A stretch of DNA of 64,000 bases from Filosporella fistucella (lineage: Eukaryota; Ascomycota; Leotiomycetes; Helotiales). Shown here piece by piece: positions 23,605 through 34,519 of the stretch. The notes under the pieces were generated by a model that had not been told where the DNA came from, ran no database searches, and worked only from the letters and a program-made list of their open reading frames with translations. Made by a program: the position numbers and the translations under genes. Location of the stretch: the NCBI GenBank assembly GCA_030077755.1, contig JAQJZZ010000004.1:62001-126000 (forward strand), read 5' to 3'. Position 1 is the stretch's first letter. Each line of letters opens with the position of its first letter.

Positions 23605-24430
23605 ACTCAACCTGGCTATATCAGATCCGGGGCCGACAATTATTTATCTCCGAGATCCGTCACGCCAATAATCTCAAACCGTACTATCTATTCAGATAAT
23701 TTGTCCCGGGGGGTCAAATGGTACTTTGTGTCTAAGGCGACATTGAGCGACAATATCAGCGTTTACAAGTTTCAAAGTCCGGAGTCTTCCTGGCTAATTG
23801 CTCAGCTGCATCAAAATATACCTAAGCTATACTTTCTTATTAGAATAATTTGTGCCAGGAAGCTGGACAATATTCATGCCTGAGACGACAATTGGCGACA
23901 ATATCGGTGTCTAAAAGACAAATTCTCCAGAACTCCTCTGGCCAACCGATTAGCATCATCAAATTATACCTGAGTCGGATTTCCTATCAGAATAATTTGT
24001 CCCAACCTGGGGACAGACAATATTTGTACCTGAGAGGACATTTGGCGACAATATCGGTGTCTAGAAGACAAAAACTTCAAAGTTCCTCTAACTGATAGCT
24101 TTGCAACATCAAATTATACTCGCGCCGGATTTTCATTTAGAATAATTTGTACCTAAGCTCGCCTGGCTAGCCGCTTCGCAACATCAAATTATACCTGCGC
24201 TGTATTTTCGGTTGGAATAATTTGTACTACCCTAAAGGCAGACAATATTTGTATCTAAAGCGACATTTGGCGATAACATCAGCATCTGCAAGGCAAAATC
24301 TCCAGGGCTCCACCAGACAATCGCACTGCTGCCCAAGTCCGGTATCTCCGAGCCAATCACTGGATAGAACAAAATCCGAGACAGTCCGAGCCAATCGTCC
24401 AGCTGCCCTTAAGCCCGGGATCATTCTGTC
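23605..24430. repeat. Decayed ~148-bp tandem array
   Basis: The motif AATAATTTGT (one copy as GATAATTTGT) recurs near 23695, 23843, 23990, 24140 and 24214. Each repeat also carries, in the same order, GACAATATT-like, GCGACAATATC-like and CATCAAATTATACCT-like blocks. Spacings are about 148, 147, 150 and 74, the last a half unit lacking the middle block. A weaker partial unit precedes the first. Copies differ by many substitutions, so the array is old. It ends about 220 bp before the Zn2Cys6 start codon. Confidence 0.75.
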
Positions 24431-24649
24431 CAATCGCTTAATCCTCCAAAATCCGGAGCCCTCATGCCCAATCGCTTAGCCGCATCAACGTATTCCCGAG
24501 CCGCAGTCCTGCCTGAACAATTTGTACCGACGTTTCCCCTCACCCGCGTTGCTTTTCCACTTCCCCTCGACATCAACAGACAAAGTTCTCCCGACATTCA
24601 GCCAACACCGCAGCACCAACAAGCTTCAGCCATAGACACTTTCTTCAAG

Positions 24650-27020
24650 ATGTCGGGCTATTCCCATCCTCATCCTACGCATCCTGCGCAGGGCAATTAT
24701 AGCAACTCACCTCAACAGCACCATCTTGCGCATCCTGCGCATGTTGGTAGTCCAAATGGCAATGGCAATGGCGAACCGGTCGCGCATGCGCATCAAGCTT
24801 TGTCTATGAATCCTCACTACCAGTTCGACCCTCAAACCCCGCAACAACTCCAATCTCCATATGGCAATGCCCATTCGAATGGCACAAATGGAGACAGACA
24901 ACCCTCTGCTGCTGCAACACCTACATCTGGAGGCGAGGCAGCAAAGAATGCGCGATTGCGCAAAGCCTGCGACTCGTGCAGTATTCGAAAGGTGAAGGTG
25001 AGTAGTGGACGAATTCGCGATCAGAACGAGTTCGCGATCGCGATAACTTATTCGAACTGACTATTTGATAGTGTGATGATGGTGGTGTCCCATGTCGAGC
25101 ATGCGCTGCCTTAGATATCCCATGTACCTTCGATAGACCCAGTCGCCGTCGCGGTCCACCAAACAAACATGCGGAGGCTATAAAGAGACGTAGGTTGGAA
25201 GAGCCTGGAGCAGCTGGAGTAGGAGTAGCATCGTTCTCTTCACCTACATCCCCAGAGAATGTTGCGGAGACGCTGGCGAGTTTTGCAAACCATGCTGTCT
25301 TGAATGCAGAATCGATCTGCCCTATCTCGACCTTGGAGTTACTCGTCGACGATTTCTTTACCTATATCCACCCCCTTACACCATTCCCTCATGAGCCCTC
25401 ATTCAGAGCTGCTTTCGCTGAACGCGAGGATAATAAAAACCCAAATTTCCTTGCACTTCTGGCATCTATGGTTGGCGCCTTGGTCGCATCTTTTCCTCGC
25501 AAACCAAGACTCCACTTGAAAGCGGGACAAAAGCAAAACCTCTTCCCAAATTCTATGAGCTTGGTTCGTCGTTGCCAGAAAGTTGCAAATCAAGCACGAG
25601 GACCTGGCTATCTCGATTCGGAGAATCTCAACATCTACGATGCTGCTACAAGCTATTTTTTGGGTTTAGCAGGCGCATATACCTTCAATTGGAAGCAGAC
25701 CAGACTTTACTTCGGAGAGACCTTGACCATTATTCGAGTCTTGGGTATCCATAAGGCAAACAACCCTGGCTTCCCAAGTCTTGGTGCAATTCCTGCTGCT
25801 TATGGAGCTGATATCGCTGATTATGAGGCCCAAAATGCGCGGGTTGACATCATTCAGCAAGAAATCAGTCGCAGAATTTACTGGTGCATGTTTGTAGGCG
25901 TTAGGTGAGTACAGTGCGAGCGCATTGAGACTTTGCTGACCCATATAGTTCCATTCAACAACTCGGCTCTTCTTTTGGCGAATTGTTGATGCCTCCACCT
26001 ACTCCTGCAGATCCCCATCCTCCTCTTCCATTAGAGTTGGATGATGAATACATCTTCATAGACCATATTGTGCAGCCACCCCCGCATGTGGTCTCCAAGC
26101 TTACAGGATTTAATCTTGGTATCAAGATTTATCAAACTGTTACACCACTCTCTACCATGGAGTTGGCTTATGGTATTGATAATGTCTTCGACTGGGCCCG
26201 ACAAAAGCGCATCTTGGAGGATTGTCTTCGAAGCGTTAAGCTGGTTTTGGAAAATGCTCCACGTGTTTACCAACCGGCCCAGGAGCCCTTCAGCTCAGAT
26301 TACTTCCCACCCATCATTGATGAGAGCTATCCTGGTGTTCGTAGCCATGGTAGGGGACCAAACTGGCCTCCAGCTACTGAAGCTGAAGCAGCTCAGGCAG
26401 AAGCTACGAAGAAAGGCATTCAGTACGAAATCCAAAAGGCAAATATCTTCGCCAGCCAACTGGGTACTCGCAGCTACATTGTCGAAAAGTATTGCAACCT
26501 TCGAGACAATCATGAACGCAATGTCAAGTCTGGAACCTCACCCCAATCAAGCAATCCTCACCCAATGGCCACTGCTTTGGATGGAATGATACCAAGCGGT
26601 CAGGAAGGTGATGTCGACATTGCAGCTGAACGTGAAGGTATCGTCAAGGATTTGCTTGCGGTCTTGAGTAGCATCAGCCAAGTCAACATGGAGCCAAACG
26701 GAGGAAGCTTTGTAAGTATTCCATTTTCACTGGCAATCGTCAGATTAAGCTAACGAATCCAGATCAACAAGATCCGCCAAATCGCTTCCACCCTCATCGA
26801 AACACCTCAAAATCGTAAAGGCCCTCTTGCGGTCAAGAACGAGGAGTACTTGAATCGTTTCTTGGAAGTCTTGATGAAACTCGAGAAGGTCAGCCCGGGT
26901 CGCGGCAGCTCGAATGATGATGGTGTTGTCGACGAGGAAGAGGAGCTGAGACACTGGGCCGATTTGAGAGAATATCAAATGAAGTTTGCGCAGGCTGGTG
27001 GCTTTTTCAGTGGTATCTAA
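24650..27020 (+). CDS. Zn2Cys6 transcription factor with fungal_trans domain
   Basis: Exons 24650-24997, 25072-25904, 25949-26711 and 26763-27020 are all GT-AG and in phase and give 733 residues. Residues 1-100 are His/Gln/Asn/Pro-rich. The DNA-binding zinc cluster, residues about 107-135, has the pattern C-x2-C-x6-C-x6-C-x2-C-x6-C; the first intron falls exactly before the third cysteine. A basic linker PSRRRGPPNKHAEAIKRRR follows. The middle-homology region (LLVDDFFTYIHPLTPFPHEP, LLASMVGALVASFPRK, later SRRIYWCMFVG) is the fungal-specific transcription factor domain. The C-terminal 80 residues contain an acidic patch (DDGVVDEEEE). It is a nuclear regulator, probably of carbon or secondary metabolism, with targets unknown. 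An in-frame ATG at 24464 would add 62 residues with no homology signal. Confidence 0.93.
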
Positions 27021-27640
27021 GTAGTCTATTGGGAGGCGCATGGAGAAATGGTTGTTTTGCATTGGCGTTGTGCGATGGTTTTTCTGAGGCGACGAAAACG
27101 TTGCAGCGATGGTTTTCTGGAGACGACAAAAATGGTGCCGTGGTATTTTCCCGAGTTGAACCCGGAAGGGGTGATGATATTTTCCCGAGTCGAAAAAAGC
27201 AGTGCAGAGGGGCCTTCACAATGCATCCAGAAAGGGGCATTCATGGGGCTACAGATGCTATTGCATTGCATATGAAGCACATGGAGTGGATAGTGCACAT
27301 ACATACCCGAGCGTTTTTCTAGTTAGCTCACCGAAATAGACGTTGATTTCCACATTTCTCAGATACATTCAAGTGCTGTCTCTTTTCTCCTTCTCGTCCT
27401 TCCTTAATTAAGATAATTCTGTCAAGTAAGTTCACCTGTGACATTGTTGAATGGTGCAGTATCTTCGCTGCTAACACTTAGGATTACAATGAAAATTCAT
27501 TACATTTTCACTGCAGATTCTGCTCAGCGCAGGCTTCACATTCAGAAAGGCCAATGAGTCAGCCAGTCAGCCAGTCAGCCAGTCAGCCAACATCGAGCCT
27601 CGCTTAGTCTACTGACCGACTGATATAATATATTCAACTG
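27021..27640. other. 3' flank with short direct repeats
   Basis: No gene. AGTCAGCC is repeated four times without interruption at 27557-27588. Before that, GACGACAAAAA- and CCCGAGT-type words repeat in the 3'-UTR region 27080-27200. Confidence 0.5.
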
Positions 27641-28030
27641 ACTTACTGAACTAATGTGACTGATCAGCTACCGATAAGCTAGCATGTAGGTGATATAGAA
27701 GCAAAACCGATAGCAATTGGCTATACTAGGCGATTAAAGTCTCAAGAGTAAGGTTTATAAGCTATAATTGCTTATACGTAATAGAATAGTATGAGCCCGA
27801 GTTATTTAATTATTCTATATATAGCTAACAAGGCTTAAATAAGGTTTATTGCTTATTCTATAGGGAATCTCCTTAAAATATAGAAAATAATACTCAAATA
27901 CGAGGGGATTTTTATCACATAATTTATAAAAACTCTAAAAATAGTATATTTATAACGCTAAAACCCAACTGTAAAAGAATCTAGTAAATTATTAGTTGCT
28001 GATATAACTAAGTAAAATCAACTGACCAAC
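27641..28030. repeat. AT-rich relic block
   Basis: About 390 bp of very AT-rich DNA with TATA-, TTATAA- and TAATAG-like words, sharply unlike the mixed-composition DNA on both sides. Both flanks are rich in CTGAC/GTCAG words. This is what a short transposon remnant altered by repeat-induced point mutation looks like in ascomycetes. No ends or coding pieces can be recognised. Confidence 0.5.
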
Positions 28031-28425
28031 TGGCAGCTGGCGGCTTCACTTGACTGATGGACTAAAGGTATGAACTATCAGTCAGCGCTGTCAGCGAGCT
28101 GACTTAATGGACCCTCTGTTCGCATTCACATATCTATTTTGGAAAATATGAAGCTTGATGTATATTTTCTAGTAAAGATAAATACGTTATGCCGTACTGA
28201 GAAGCGAAAGGCTAAGTTCAAAGTACCAGATCTAATGTGTGAAATCAAACCTTGAGTCCTCGACCCAATATCTAGTTTTAAACTTTCTGCGCTTGATGGC
28301 AGCCGCCAAAGCGTTTGTCAAGTTACACCTAACTGCATATGCTGAACTCCAAATTCTCGAACAACAGCCCCCTCCAAACTCCAACTCCAACGCCAACACC
28401 AAGTCCCAAGCCTCAAAACAACAAT

Positions 28426-29703
28426 CTACTTCCCCGGTCCAATAACCTTATAAGGCAACTCACATCCTGGCTTAAACTTGCCATACTCATATCCAAAAGG
28501 AAAGAAATGGAATTCCCTCCAATGCGTAGCATTATAGCGTTCCTTATTTGGCCAATATCCACCACAATTGGGTCTACGGCTTCCACCTGAGTTTTCCCAC
28601 GCGATGGATTGTCTCTTATTGAGGTTGAGGGTGGTGGAGTTTTCTGGCAGAGAGAAATTTGAGGGCTGAAGTGATGGGGAAAGAGATGTGGTGGCATGGA
28701 TAGTGGTGTTCATCCACTTGGGAGTCTCTACGTGAGAAGAAGTGAAAGTACCATTCCCCACCATCCAGCTCGTATCGTTTTTCCAACCATGATTAACATA
28801 CTTAGCAGTACCATTCGTGAACTCCTGAATCAGATCTGGAATCATCTGATAAGGGAACATTCTGAATTCATCATTTGTCCAGATCCTCGAACTATTAAGA
28901 GGAGGATCAGAAGCAGTGCTGATATTTCTAATCACGGTGCTATCGACAGCGATACCCATCCAGTGGACGTCGTTGTTATTGGCATCCTTGTCGTGGTGCA
29001 TAAGGACGAGAGAACAGGCTAAGAAGCTATCACCTGGTGGACAGACCCATTCCTTGGTCCAGGGCTGAGACTTGTTGTAAGGCTCGAGAGCTTCCTCACG
29101 TAGCTTGACCTTTGGTGGAGGAGGACCATGAGGGCGATGGTGATGGAAGTGCTCTTTCCGGGTTCCAGGCTTGGTCTCTGGAGCCTCAGATGTGTCTTCG
29201 GGAGTCTCAGCTAATGTTTCGGCAGGCTCACGCCAGATGTCGACGTCTTTGAGAGCAAGAGCATGATCGGGGATGAAGGGAGGATCAGTCGGGTGAGTGC
29301 CGTTGGTGACAACGAAGGGGCCCATCCAGGTGATCTTACCGGCGTGGTTGACATAGAAAAGGTGGCATGGATCATCGTAGCCGGGGCAGATCCAGTTCTT
29401 TCCCCACACTTGGGTATCATTCACAGCCCATGGAGTGACTGTCTTGTTCAATTGAGGAGAAGCGGTGTTGGTGGCTTCTCTGGGAAGAGTGATGTTCGAG
29501 GTGGTTGGAGGATGAGTGACATTTGCTGTTTGAGTACTGTTTAGGATGGTTGGAAGTTGAGTGCTAGCTGCTGTTGAAATGCTATTCAGAGTGGAATTCC
29601 ACTGAGTACCATTATGGCTGTCGAGGCTTCTGAATGGTGCAGCGAGAGCCACTGCTGATAACCCGGCGAGAATACCGAACCGTTTGAACGTTTTCCCTGT
29701 CAT
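28426..29703 (-). CDS. Secreted N-glycosylated protein with duplicated module
   Basis: A single exon of 425 residues. The ATG at 29703 gives a signal peptide with a basic start (MTGKTFKRFG) and hydrophobic core (ILAGLSAVALAA). More than fifteen N-x-S/T sequons follow. Two copies of a Trp/Cys module are seen: WICPGYDDPCHLFYVNH with ITWMGPFVV, and WVCPPGDSFLACSLVLMHH with VHWMGIAVD. They are separated by a His/Pro-rich linker (HFHHHRPHGPPPP). A probable Kex2 site (NKR before QSIAW) would release a C-terminal ~70-residue peptide with CGGYW and FKPGCELPY. No enzyme signature is seen. It is probably an extracellular or wall protein; an effector role would be speculation. Confidence 0.85.
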   Translation of the reverse strand: MTGKTFKRFGILAGLSAVALAAPFRSLDSHNGTQWNSTLNSISTAASTQLPTILNSTQTANVTHPPTTSNITLPREATNTASPQLNKTVTPWAVNDTQVWGKNWICPGYDDPCHLFYVNHAGKITWMGPFVVTNGTHPTDPPFIPDHALALKDVDIWREPAETLAETPEDTSEAPETKPGTRKEHFHHHRPHGPPPPKVKLREEALEPYNKSQPWTKEWVCPPGDSFLACSLVLMHHDKDANNNDVHWMGIAVDSTVIRNISTASDPPLNSSRIWTNDEFRMFPYQMIPDLIQEFTNGTAKYVNHGWKNDTSWMVGNGTFTSSHVETPKWMNTTIHATTSLSPSLQPSNFSLPENSTTLNLNKRQSIAWENSGGSRRPNCGGYWPNKERYNATHWREFHFFPFGYEYGKFKPGCELPYKVIGPGK

Positions 29704-30508
29704 ATTGAAGGTTGCACGACAGTTTTTACTCGTGCGTGAAGGTATACAGCAGTGAAGAGCAAATAGTTGGTGAATGACCAGGAGAAAAAGAGGGATTTCT
29801 GAGTGGAAGGGGAGGTGGATTTTAAATGAGAAAAGAATCAGTGCCATCTTTGAGTTGTGCGCTGTGCGCACAAGAATAATTTGGTTCCTAGCATTTCGCC
29901 TCCATATTACGACATAATTCAAAATGACGCTCTACTTAGAGCTAGATTTATTAAATCGGAGAAAAGTTTGGGGGGGGGGGGGGGGGGGGGGGTCGGGGGC
30001 GCTGACGGTGTTTCAAGCGATTTTGCAGAGAAAGGTTACAGAATTTGCTTTTTAGATCGGTAAATTAAAATGCTTCTGGCATCGGTGGTCGAAAATAGTT
30101 TCAGAGATGAGAGGTATTGACAAAAAAGAAGTGGTTGTGAATTGTGATAGGAGACGAAGGGTTTAGCTCCCGCCGCCAGAGGTGTCATTTGTCACCTGTT
30201 AGGCTAGAGGCGAGATATCAGATGAACGCAATACCATTAGCAAATCAAACAGCTCAAACAAAATTCAAACAAGAAGCACTTGCTTAAATATGTAAGAGAA
30301 TATTATGCAAAGTATGTCCGAACTCATAATGAATCTTCGCGCCCGAGGCAACATAATGTCTCATATATGGCGTGGGGAATGAACGTTGGAGTAACAATAT
30401 TTCTGCATGACTTTGAGCTACACTAGCTAGCCATTCTCCAAGCCCTAAGCCAACGCCAAATTAAACCCATCATCGTATCATCGTGTCCCATGCGCCATCA
30501 AAATTCGC
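29704..30508. other. Intergenic region
   Basis: This contains the secreted glycoprotein promoter, the G23 tract and the 3' flank of the amine oxidase gene. No other gene is seen. Confidence 0.45.
29970..29992 (+). repeat. G23 homopolymer
   Basis: An uninterrupted run of 23 G, followed by TCGGGGGC, lies 267 nt upstream of the secreted glycoprotein ATG (reading as C23 on its coding strand). It would be prone to length change and to G-quadruplex formation, or the length could be a sequencing estimate. Confidence 0.9.
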
Positions 30509-32714
30509 TTACAACTTACTACTCTCCTTTACGCAGCATACCTCACCCTGCTTCCCTACTACAGCCTCTCCACTCTCCTGCTGATGTTGCACGCTTAACA
30601 ACGTACTTTGGTTGAAGACCTGGCTCGAAGGAGGTACATCTAGTGCTGGATTCTTATCGAAGAAATTGACGGGCTTCAAGGCTACCTTCAAGATCTCGCA
30701 TGGCATGACAGGGAAATCCTCGATACGTGGTACGTGGTTGATGCCGAATTGTACCCAAACCACGATATCGTCATCCAATACATTATCTTTGCGATCCGCG
30801 AAACTGCGAACACCAGTTCCACCACGAGATTGGTTGGTATACTTGCCGCCAGCGTATAGCTCACCATCTTTGTATGAGGTGACATAAATATTGTGGTCTG
30901 CAAATTCGGCGCGCTTGAAATGGAATGATTCTTTGTCTGCGAGCATCTTCTGGAATGGTGGAGCCATAATCTTGTAGGCCACAGGCTTTCCATTTACAGG
31001 GTTTTTGACAGATGAGTTCTGAATCTTAAAAATGCGATTGCTATCCCAGTCGAGATCGTATCCACCCGAGGTAGTGATTGGAGTCTCGGAAACGGTATAG
31101 CCTACACCGTGAGGATTGAAATCTGAGCGTGGCATAGCGTGAGCTTCATCATAGACTATGCGATTGAGTGGGCCATCGAGCATAGGATCCACACGAAGTG
31201 AGAAGATGTGCTGATGGTGAGCAGCTAGGACACCTGGGTGTACGACAGTCCCCCATGGAACGGAGATACCCTCGTCGATGGGTTGTGTGGAGAGGATACC
31301 TGTAGCGCGGACTTCGTACATGACTTCTCCGGCTTGGTTAAACTGGAAGGCAAGGATATATTCGTAGTTGGAGACTGTGATAATGGATTGAAGCACAAGC
31401 TCTCTGTTTCTGACCACAGCTGCTCTTCCTGTGCGATAATTGGTGTGCTTCCATCCAATACCAGCGTCCTGCTCGTGAATGCAAACACAGTTTGGCATCT
31501 CGAGTGGCTCTCCCTTGTCATCATTCAATACGGCAGAGAGGTAGTAGATGGAGCCAAGGCAATCGCATCCAAGTTGTAGGTTGTTTGCCATAATTCCTGC
31601 ACCTGCATCACCAAGATCGAATGCAGCTTTCTTATGGTAAGGGTGACGAGGATCGGCATATGGAATGTTCATATCCGACAGAGAAAGTCTGTAGAACAGA
31701 GGGCGACCAGCATAGTGCACGTCGTAGAGAACCATTCCTTCCCGTTGATTGAATCCAACCTTGAACTCCCATTTTTGCCACGCAATGCTGTGTCCTTGTT
31801 CAGAGAAGTTGGTAACTTGGAAAGATGCACCTTCTGGTTGGACGACATTCAATGGCTTCAAATCAGTTCGAAGATTTTGCGCCTCTGGGATGTACTCGTT
31901 AGGTGGCTGCACCTTGTATGGTCCAGGCGCTTTAGTCGTGGCATCGGCTCCAGTTGGAAGGTAATCAATTCTGGTGACCTTCATGGTCTCAGCACTGATA
32001 ACAGGTGAGATGCTAAGTGGCATAGCATAATGATTACTGTCAGCCTCGGATGCATTGTTTGGGTCCCGAATGTACAGGAAGCATTGGAACATGCGTTGTG
32101 CATCGGTAAACAACCCCTCGTCAATACCATCAGATCCTATCATGTAAATGTAAGCTTCAGTCATCCTATTGAAAGACGGTACAAACCATAAATCCACGGG
32201 TCACTGATGATCACAGTGCCTTCTGGGAGATTGAGTTTGGCGATTTCAGCCTTTACTTGCTCGTCTTCCAATGCGATTTGCTCGACTTTGATAATCTCTT
32301 CGCCATCTGCGTTGCTGTGTACATTCGGTCCAAGGCGAAGGTTACTTTCGACCTTGCCAGCACTCAAGCTAACAATTGCTTCATGAAGTTTATCCTGATC
32401 CAATCAGCAACGGTCCTTCGGAAGTCTGTTCAACTTACAGTATTTCGGATATAATAGACAACAAAACTCCTCCGCTCGATAGTGGGGGTTACTCCTCCGG
32501 CATGTTCAGCTGCCAAGAATGGGACCAATTCAGATTTGTTTGGCTCTTGAAGAGTGATAACTTTGAATTGAATATTGGTGTTTGAAGGCCAAATGGCTCT
32601 AATGAGGTCCGCACTCTTAGTGATTTCTGCAGCAGTCAAAGGGCCGAGAGGGTGGTGAGGGGCAGCCTTGCCACCGACGATGGGGAGAGAGATAGAGGTT
32701 TGTTCGACAGACAT
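30509..32714 (-). CDS. Peroxisomal copper amine oxidase
   Basis: Exons 32714-32439, 32394-32187 and 32136-30509, joined in phases 0 and 1, give 703 residues. N-terminal N2/N3 domains (HPLGPLTAAEI; FVVYYIRNT) precede the large catalytic domain. VSNYEYILAF (Tyr near residue 419) is the consensus in which the first Tyr is oxidised to topaquinone. HHQHIFSLRVD and a later FADHNIYVTS supply the copper histidines, and YDVHYAGRPLFYRLSLSDM the conserved catalytic-base region. The enzyme oxidises primary amines to aldehydes, releasing ammonia and peroxide. The C-terminus is SSKL, a perfect PTS1 signal, so it should act in peroxisomes next to catalase, allowing growth on amines as nitrogen source. A GATAAG box in the promoter (minus strand, 32873-32878) fits nitrogen control. 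Confidence 0.96.
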
Positions 32715-33784
32715 TTCGAAGATATATGAGATGCTTCAAGTGGATGTGAGAAGATATGGGAAGAGTGAGGGGAGGGCGACTTTAAATACAAGTTCAGTTG
32801 CCAGATCCCACTTCAAGGATGCATAGGGAAGATGGGTAAGGTAGACTTAGACTTTGACTTTCATTCTTCTTTCTTATCGTTTGCCCCACCATCTTTTGGG
32901 TTCGGGTGCGCATTCCGAATGCAGCAACGCGGGGAAATATATGAGCAATATGAGTGGTTGGGGGATTTGAATGACAAACTGGATGGAAATACACTTTGAT
33001 AAACGCGGTTCAGCTTCGCATACCCGGAAACTCTTCTCCTGGTAACCGTTGACTAGTGGTAATTACACTGAGATGCGGATGACAAGAATATGAGATACAC
33101 AGATTGCAGATCTATAAGGCTGTAGTTTAGAAGAGTACATTTATTTTGTTTTGTTTTCATTGACATTTTACCCCGCTGTGGAAGGACTTGCCATATTAGG
33201 ACGAAAAACGATCACATGATCAATATCTGAGATGAAAAAATTCCCGAAAAGTCTTCCTCGTACAACTTCTTCAACTACCTAGCTAAGCGCGTCAGTAACT
33301 GCCGGACACAATCTGATACACTCCTGAATATTTCAAGATACCAAACGAAAAGTTGTTAAAGATCTGCCGTGCCGGAAATCACCCCGAAAACCCTATATGC
33401 AGAAGCACACCGCGCCGAGAGACAACGGCTCGAGAACGGGTAATGGACCGGCATAGCCATCATAACCGACCGGTATCCGAATCAAATCCATATCTATCCT
33501 TTCGATCGACATCTGGAGCAAGAAAAGCTCAAGCATGGGCAAGGATGTCTCGGGGCGCTTAGTCGGAGGAAGTTGACGGGAAGCAGCATTATCTTGCTGG
33601 ATAGGGAATCAGACTCAATGTGACTGTCAATGACTTCATGAATAGCTTGCCCGTCTGTTTGGTGGCAGAGTCAACAATGGATCAAAAATATACCCCACCT
33701 TTGTTACATCGAGCTTGACAGCTTCCACGAGTGCAACCCCCCTCCTCCACACCGTGAGGCTTCCTCCAAGTATCTACCTGGAAA
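32715..33784. other. Divergent intergenic region
   Basis: Promoters of the amine oxidase (leftward) and the cyclo-ligase-like gene (rightward) lie here. The plus frame at 33353-33562 has no support. Confidence 0.4.
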
Positions 33785-34519
33785 ATGGCAGACCACAAAT
33801 CCCTTATTCGAACCAAAGTATGGTCTCAGCTCCGACATGTCGCCCTCCCTGACTCCCGTTTCGACCACGACTACTCCTCCTTTATTGCCGACTTTGAAGG
33901 ATCTGCGAAAGCAACTTCTCTTCTCGTATCCCTTCCAGTGTACAAATCTGCGAACCTGATTTTCGTTGCGCCTGACAATTGTATTCAAGAGCTGCGATAT
34001 CAAGCATTGAAGGATGGCAAGACGGTATTGGTTACTACGTATGGCATACGGCGGGGCTTTTGGGTGCTAGATCCCAAAGAGATTGAAGAATCGAGGTGGG
34101 AACTGGCTAGTCTGTTGGACGGAATGGAAAGATTTGGTCAGCACGTTACCCTCAAAGATATAATGAAGATGGGGAGGATTGGATTGATGGTGACTGGAAC
34201 TGGTGCCATAAATTATGATGGGCTACGTTTTGGTAAGGGACATGGATATTTCGATTTGGAATGGGGAATGCTTTATTCGATTGGAGCAACGAACCTGATG
34301 ACCGCAACTATGGCTCTGGTTCACGAGTGGCAGGTACTGAATGAAGAATTGAGAGGCGAGGAATGGGATACAGGTTGCGACTTCGTTGTCACAAACGAGA
34401 GAATCATTCAGGTCCATGGATCCAGTAAGCCGAAATGTGGCATACTATGGGATAAGCTTGGAGTAGGTATGCTTGAAGAGATTGAGCCTCTGAAAGAACT
34501 GAAGGCAATGGGAATATGA
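33785..34519 (+). CDS. 5-formyltetrahydrofolate cyclo-ligase-like protein (MTHFSD type)
   Basis: An intronless frame of 244 residues. The N-terminus (KSLIRTKVWSQLR) and the core FGKGHGYFDLEWGML match the MTHFS fold, whose G-x-G-K-G-Y-Y/F-D loop binds ATP. Other family stretches are LIFVAPDN, IGLMVTGTGAIN, and CDFVVTNERII near the C-terminus. True 5-formyl-THF cyclo-ligases end soon after the ATP loop and have a different substrate pocket. The longer tail here and the LEWGML ending fit the MTHFSD-like branch, whose reaction is not established. Cytosolic; no targeting signal. Confidence 0.85.
   Translation: MADHKSLIRTKVWSQLRHVALPDSRFDHDYSSFIADFEGSAKATSLLVSLPVYKSANLIFVAPDNCIQELRYQALKDGKTVLVTTYGIRRGFWVLDPKEIEESRWELASLLDGMERFGQHVTLKDIMKMGRIGLMVTGTGAINYDGLRFGKGHGYFDLEWGMLYSIGATNLMTATMALVHEWQVLNEELRGEEWDTGCDFVVTNERIIQVHGSSKPKCGILWDKLGVGMLEEIEPLKELKAMGI

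Noticed and set aside
29211..29544. Frames on both strands across the secreted glycoprotein
   Set aside because: Shadows of the single-exon gene 28426-29703.
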